NCBI GenBank assembly: GCA_026991215.1
Contig: JALXBY010000092.1
Coordinates: 1-7,239, forward strand
Source: Anaerolineales bacterium
GTDB lineage: Bacteria > Chloroflexota > Anaerolineae > Anaerolineales > DRMV01
Direction of reading: 5' to 3'
Length of the DNA stretch: 7,239 nucleotides
Each line of letters begins with the position of its first letter. Position 1 is the stretch's first letter. The notes beneath the pieces are model-generated. The model was not told where the DNA came from. It worked only from the letters and a program-made list of their open reading frames with translations, and made no database searches. The translations under genes and the position numbers were made by a program. This document shows positions 4,796-7,239 of the stretch, piece after piece.

Positions 4796-5704
4796 ATGGA
4801 CATCCTCTGGGCGCCCTGGCGTATGGCGTATTTCGAAGACCCCTTTCCGGTGGAAGGCTGTCTGTTCTGCTGGGCCCCGCGGCAGGAGGATAGCCCTACC
4901 AACCTGGTGGTGTACCGCGGGCAGCGGGCCTATGCCATGCTCAACCGCTACCCCTATACCAGCGCCCATTTGATGATCGTGCCTTACGCCCACGTGGATA
5001 CGCCCTTGCACCTGGACGATGCGACCCTGCTGGAAATCATGCGGCTGACCCAGCAGGCCATGCAGGTGCTGGAGGAGCTATATCATCCCCAGGGCTTCAA
5101 CGTGGGCTTCAACATCGGTAAGGCCGCGGGTGCGGGCATCCGGGAACACATCCACCTGCACGTGGTGCCCCGGTGGCTGGGGGATACCAACTTCATGACC
5201 ACCCTGGCCCAGGCTCGCGTGCTGCCCGAAGCCCTGGAGGTCACCTTCGAGAAAGTGCGGCGGGCCTGGCACCGGCGCTTCCCGCCAGCCGGCCCCAAGG
5301 CAGGAGGTGCGGACATGACCAAGCAAGCCGTGGTTTCGGAACAGGCCCCGCGGGCCATTGGCCCGTACAGCCAGGCGGTGAAGGTGGGGCCGTGGGTGTT
5401 CTGCTCCGGCCAATTGGGGATGGACCCCGAGACCGGCCAGTTGGTGGAGGGGGGCATCGAGGCCGAAACCCGTCAGGCCCTGACCAACCTGAAGCACGTG
5501 CTGGCAGCCGCGGGCGCGGGGCTGGAGCACGTGGTCAAGGTCACGGTGTACTTGCGGGATATCCGCGACTTCGCGGCCATGAACACGGTGTACGCCGAGT
5601 TCTTCCAGGAGCCGTACCCGGCCCGGGCCGCGGTGCAGGTCGCGGCCCTGCCCAAAGGCGCGGCCGTGGAAATCGAAGCCGTGGCATATGTGGGTGAGGG
5701 GTAG
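4796..5704 (+). CDS. HIT-family protein fused in frame to RidA (302 residues)
   Basis: One uninterrupted frame encodes two complete domains. Residues 1 to about 163 are a HIT (histidine triad) protein of the Ap4A-hydrolase/phosphorylase-like branch: the opening LWAPWRM, a CxxC pair at C22 and C25 that with H66 may bind zinc, NRYPYTSAHLMIVPYAH (50-66), and the triad HIHLHVV with H118, H120 and H122, where the middle His is the expected nucleophile. Such proteins cleave nucleotidyl phosphoesters or phosphoramidates. A Pro/Gly/Ala-rich linker (163-173) leads into RidA (174-302). HIT proteins of this type normally end near the linker, so the missing stop is the unusual point. A strong internal ribosome-binding site means the RidA half can be made separately; a lost stop or a sequencing error are the alternatives. 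GAGG lies eight bases before the ATG. Confidence 0.85.
   Translation: MDILWAPWRMAYFEDPFPVEGCLFCWAPRQEDSPTNLVVYRGQRAYAMLNRYPYTSAHLMIVPYAHVDTPLHLDDATLLEIMRLTQQAMQVLEELYHPQGFNVGFNIGKAAGAGIREHIHLHVVPRWLGDTNFMTTLAQARVLPEALEVTFEKVRRAWHRRFPPAGPKAGGADMTKQAVVSEQAPRAIGPYSQAVKVGPWVFCSGQLGMDPETGQLVEGGIEAETRQALTNLKHVLAAAGAGLEHVVKVTVYLRDIRDFAAMNTVYAEFFQEPYPARAAVQVAALPKGAAVEIEAVAYVGEG
5302..5307 (+). promoter_or_regulatory. Internal ribosome-binding site at the HIT-RidA junction
   Basis: AGGAGG lies seven bases before an in-frame ATG (5315) at which RidA homology begins. It resembles the dtd site (AGGAGGT) and is stronger than the site in front of the HIT start. It lies within the linker codons of the fusion. 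Confidence 0.8.
5315..5704 (+). CDS. ridA: RidA/YjgF/UK114-family reactive-intermediate deaminase (possible separate product from internal start)
   Basis: Starting at the ATG at 5315, a normal full-length RidA of 129 residues is encoded. The family forms a trimer that hydrolyses reactive enamine/imine intermediates released by PLP enzymes, limiting metabolite damage. Visible family features: IGPYSQAVKVG (15-25), the CSGQLGMDPETGQLV segment (30-44), NLKHVLAAAGA (58-68), VKVTVYLRDI (74-83), and YPARAAVQVAALPKGAAVEIEA with Arg104 and Glu119 matching the catalytic Arg and Glu of RidA. It ends in TAG at 5702-5704. It shares its frame with the upstream HIT gene, with no stop between, so I list it both as a domain of the fusion and as a likely separate product. 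Confidence 0.85.
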   Translation: MTKQAVVSEQAPRAIGPYSQAVKVGPWVFCSGQLGMDPETGQLVEGGIEAETRQALTNLKHVLAAAGAGLEHVVKVTVYLRDIRDFAAMNTVYAEFFQEPYPARAAVQVAALPKGAAVEIEAVAYVGEG

Positions 5705-5746
5705 GAGGTATAGAACGACCAACCAAACCCGTCATGGACTTGGCAG

Positions 5747-6736
5747 ATGCAACAACCGGACCCGTGTTTTCTGCTCAGGCGGTGGGAGATGGTGCAGCGT
5801 CAGCTATCCTTGCCGGACCCTGGATTCCCAGCCCAGATGACGACGCAGGGCCGGCGTAAGCTCCTGGCAATTCGCTGGTACGGGGGGAAGTATTCCCATG
5901 TGGACTGGATTGTGCCCTTGCTCCCGCCAGCACATCATTATTGTGAACCCTTTGGCGGCTCGGCTGCGGTGTTGCTCAATAAGCCTCCTTCCCCTGTGGA
6001 GACCTACAATGACATCGACGGCGACCTGGTGAACTTCTTCCGCGTGCTGCGGGATGACCCCGAAACCTTCATTGAAAAATTGCTTTTGACCCCCTTTTCC
6101 CGTGAAGAGTTCGTGCAGGCCTGGGAAAAACGGGGCGATCCCCGGCTCCCCGCGGTGGAACGGGCTCGGTTGTTCTTCATTCGGGCGGAACAGGTGCGCA
6201 TCGGTCTGGCCCAGAAGGCCACGCCCGGTCGCTGGGCCTGGTGCCTGCGGACCAGCCGGCGGGGCATGGCAGGGTCGGTTTCCCGATGGATTTCGCGCAT
6301 CGAAGGCCTTTGGTTGGTGGCCCAGCGGTTGCGTACCGTCCAAATCGAACACGATGATGCCTTCCAGGTCATCCGGCGCTACGATTCCCCTGAAACCCTG
6401 TTCTACGTTGATCCACCGTACCTGCATGAAAGCCGGACCGACCCCCACGCCTATGGGTACGAAATGAGTGAGGAAGACCATATACGGCTGGCCCGGCTTT
6501 TGCATGAGGTGCAGGGCAAGGTGGCCCTTTCGGGCTATCGGACGCCTTTGATGGACGAACTCTACGGGGATTGGTGGCGGGTCGATGCCCCGATGCGCAC
6601 CATACACTCTTCCAAGGCCAAGCGGCAGGAGAGCCTGTGGATGAACTACCCCCCCGAGGAGATTGAGGACCATGCCCGCGTCCGCGCCCGACTCGAAGCC
6701 CGAGGATTTGTGTTCGTCCCTCCACAAAGCGCGTAA
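5747..6736 (+). CDS. D12-class N6-adenine DNA methyltransferase (Dam-like, restriction-modification)
   Basis: This 329-residue protein transfers a methyl group from S-adenosylmethionine to N6 of adenine in a specific DNA site. Features in order: WYGGK (44-48) and EPFGGSAAV (67-75), which form the SAM-binding region of the D12/alpha group; YNDIDGDLVNFFRVL (87-101); and the catalytic DPPY at D222-Y225 within FYVDPPYLHE. The order FGG before DPPY fits the alpha group. The family usually begins near MTTQGRRK, so residues 1-30 may be an extension; starts at 5789 (GGTGGGAG just before) and 5837 are alternatives, and none has a well-spaced ribosome-binding site. The coding uses rarer codons more than the upstream operon. 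It overlaps the next frame by 65 bases, as is common for coupled methylase-endonuclease pairs. Confidence 0.9.
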   Translation: MQQPDPCFLLRRWEMVQRQLSLPDPGFPAQMTTQGRRKLLAIRWYGGKYSHVDWIVPLLPPAHHYCEPFGGSAAVLLNKPPSPVETYNDIDGDLVNFFRVLRDDPETFIEKLLLTPFSREEFVQAWEKRGDPRLPAVERARLFFIRAEQVRIGLAQKATPGRWAWCLRTSRRGMAGSVSRWISRIEGLWLVAQRLRTVQIEHDDAFQVIRRYDSPETLFYVDPPYLHESRTDPHAYGYEMSEEDHIRLARLLHEVQGKVALSGYRTPLMDELYGDWWRVDAPMRTIHSSKAKRQESLWMNYPPEEIEDHARVRARLEARGFVFVPPQSA

Positions 6737-7239
6737 AGCCCGGCAGTCCCTCGCGACCCAGGCCCGCCAGGCCTTGGAGTCCCTTTGGGAAACCACTGAC
6801 CGGCCGGCCCCGGAACTCCCCGAGCCGATACGCCAGGATGTCTACCGCCTCTTCGACCTGCGTCGGCCAGAAGTGGGCGTCAAGGCCTTGCGCTATGCTT
6901 TACTGACCCAGAGCGTGGCGGTCTACATCTGTCCCAATATCGACGTCCTGGCCTTACAGGCCGGCGCGCCGACCGCTTCAGAACGGGTTGCCATTGACGC
7001 GCGCAGTTTGTGCAAGAAAGCGGTGGTTCCCTTTGAGCGAAACCGTCTATCGGGGATACTGGGCGGCTCGAACGACCCTTACGTGAGCAAGCCTTTGCGG
7101 CGTCCGCGTATCGAACCCGATGCCCCTGCCATTCGAAATCGAGAGGCCTGGAATGCCTTGTACCGGGTTCTGGCGTATGTCGATGCAGGGACCGCTCCAG
7201 AAACCCCGAAAGAACGCGCACGTGCGGTGTTGCAAACGG
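6672..7239 (+). CDS. Probable partner type II restriction endonuclease, cut by the right edge
   Basis: A frame without a stop runs from the ATG at 6672 to the end of the window, giving 189 residues plus one base. GAGGAG lies ten bases and GAGGA two bases before the ATG, inside the methylase gene. The beginning (1-45) is Arg/Lys/Gln-rich and probably helical. The conserved-looking core is IDARSLCKKAVVPFERNRL (108-126), then ILGGSNDPYVSKPLRRPRIE (129-148), which resembles from memory the SacI-family restriction endonucleases; I hold this loosely. A type II endonuclease is inferred mainly from position behind an N6-adenine methyltransferase and the 65-base overlap. The catalytic core may lie partly beyond the edge. 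Codons such as CGA, CTA and TTA, rare upstream, appear here, a possible sign of transfer. Confidence 0.65.
   Translation, partial: MPASAPDSKPEDLCSSLHKARKARQSLATQARQALESLWETTDRPAPELPEPIRQDVYRLFDLRRPEVGVKALRYALLTQSVAVYICPNIDVLALQAGAPTASERVAIDARSLCKKAVVPFERNRLSGILGGSNDPYVSKPLRRPRIEPDAPAIRNREAWNALYRVLAYVDAGTAPETPKERARAVLQT

Noticed and set aside
5734..5859. 41-codon frame starting at ATG 5734
   Set aside because: It overlaps the methylase start in another frame, its distance from the AGGAGG at 5703 is too long, and the product has no recognisable features.
6880..7221. 113-codon minus-strand open frame at the right end
   Set aside because: It is antisense to the open plus-strand frame that continues past the edge and is linked to the methylase; no domain is recognisable on the minus strand.

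Overview
The window is GC-rich (strong G/C at third codon positions), densely coded bacterial DNA. A TtuA/TtuB-like tRNA-thiolation pair, the GC-rich codon use and the intergenic heptanucleotide repeats fit a thermophilic or moderately thermophilic bacterium. A Chloroflexota (Anaerolineae-like) host is my best guess, but it rests on general resemblance and not on a search.

Left end (1-793). A minus-strand gene runs off the left edge, with only its first 12 codons and one base visible. Upstream of it, also on the minus strand, lies a Cys/His-rich 114-residue protein of unknown function (182-526). The 267-base divergent gap 527-793 holds an array of eight heptanucleotide repeats (676-731) and a -10-like box, but no gene I can support.

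Centre (794-3363). A plus-strand FAD-dependent oxidoreductase (794-2128) has its 3' end made of a second heptad array, in inverted orientation to the first. It is followed by a translationally coupled pair: a ubiquitin-like sulfur carrier (MoaD/ThiS/TtuB type) and a TtuA-type tRNA 2-thiouridine synthetase. The pair overlaps by one base (TGATG).

Small paralogues (3364-4242). After a third, related heptad array come two tandem copies of a helical protein of about 85 residues that I cannot assign. The first has a structured leader. The copies are separated by a strong intrinsic terminator and a -10-like box, so the second is probably transcribed from its own start.

Operon (4243-5704). D-aminoacyl-tRNA deacylase (dtd) is followed by a HIT-family protein that runs in frame, without a stop, into a complete RidA domain. 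A textbook ribosome-binding site and ATG sit at the junction, so both a HIT-RidA fusion and free RidA could be made. tRNA thiolation, D-aminoacyl-tRNA editing and RidA-type removal of reactive enamines all protect translation or metabolism from damage. The unknown paralogues lie inside this neighbourhood.

Right end (5705-7239). A D12-class N6-adenine DNA methyltransferase overlaps the start of an open frame that runs off the right edge. That frame is probably the partner restriction endonuclease, making a type II restriction-modification cassette. The coding after 5704 uses rarer codons more often, and an orphan Shine-Dalgarno sequence sits at the boundary, which would fit insertion of this cassette behind the older operon.
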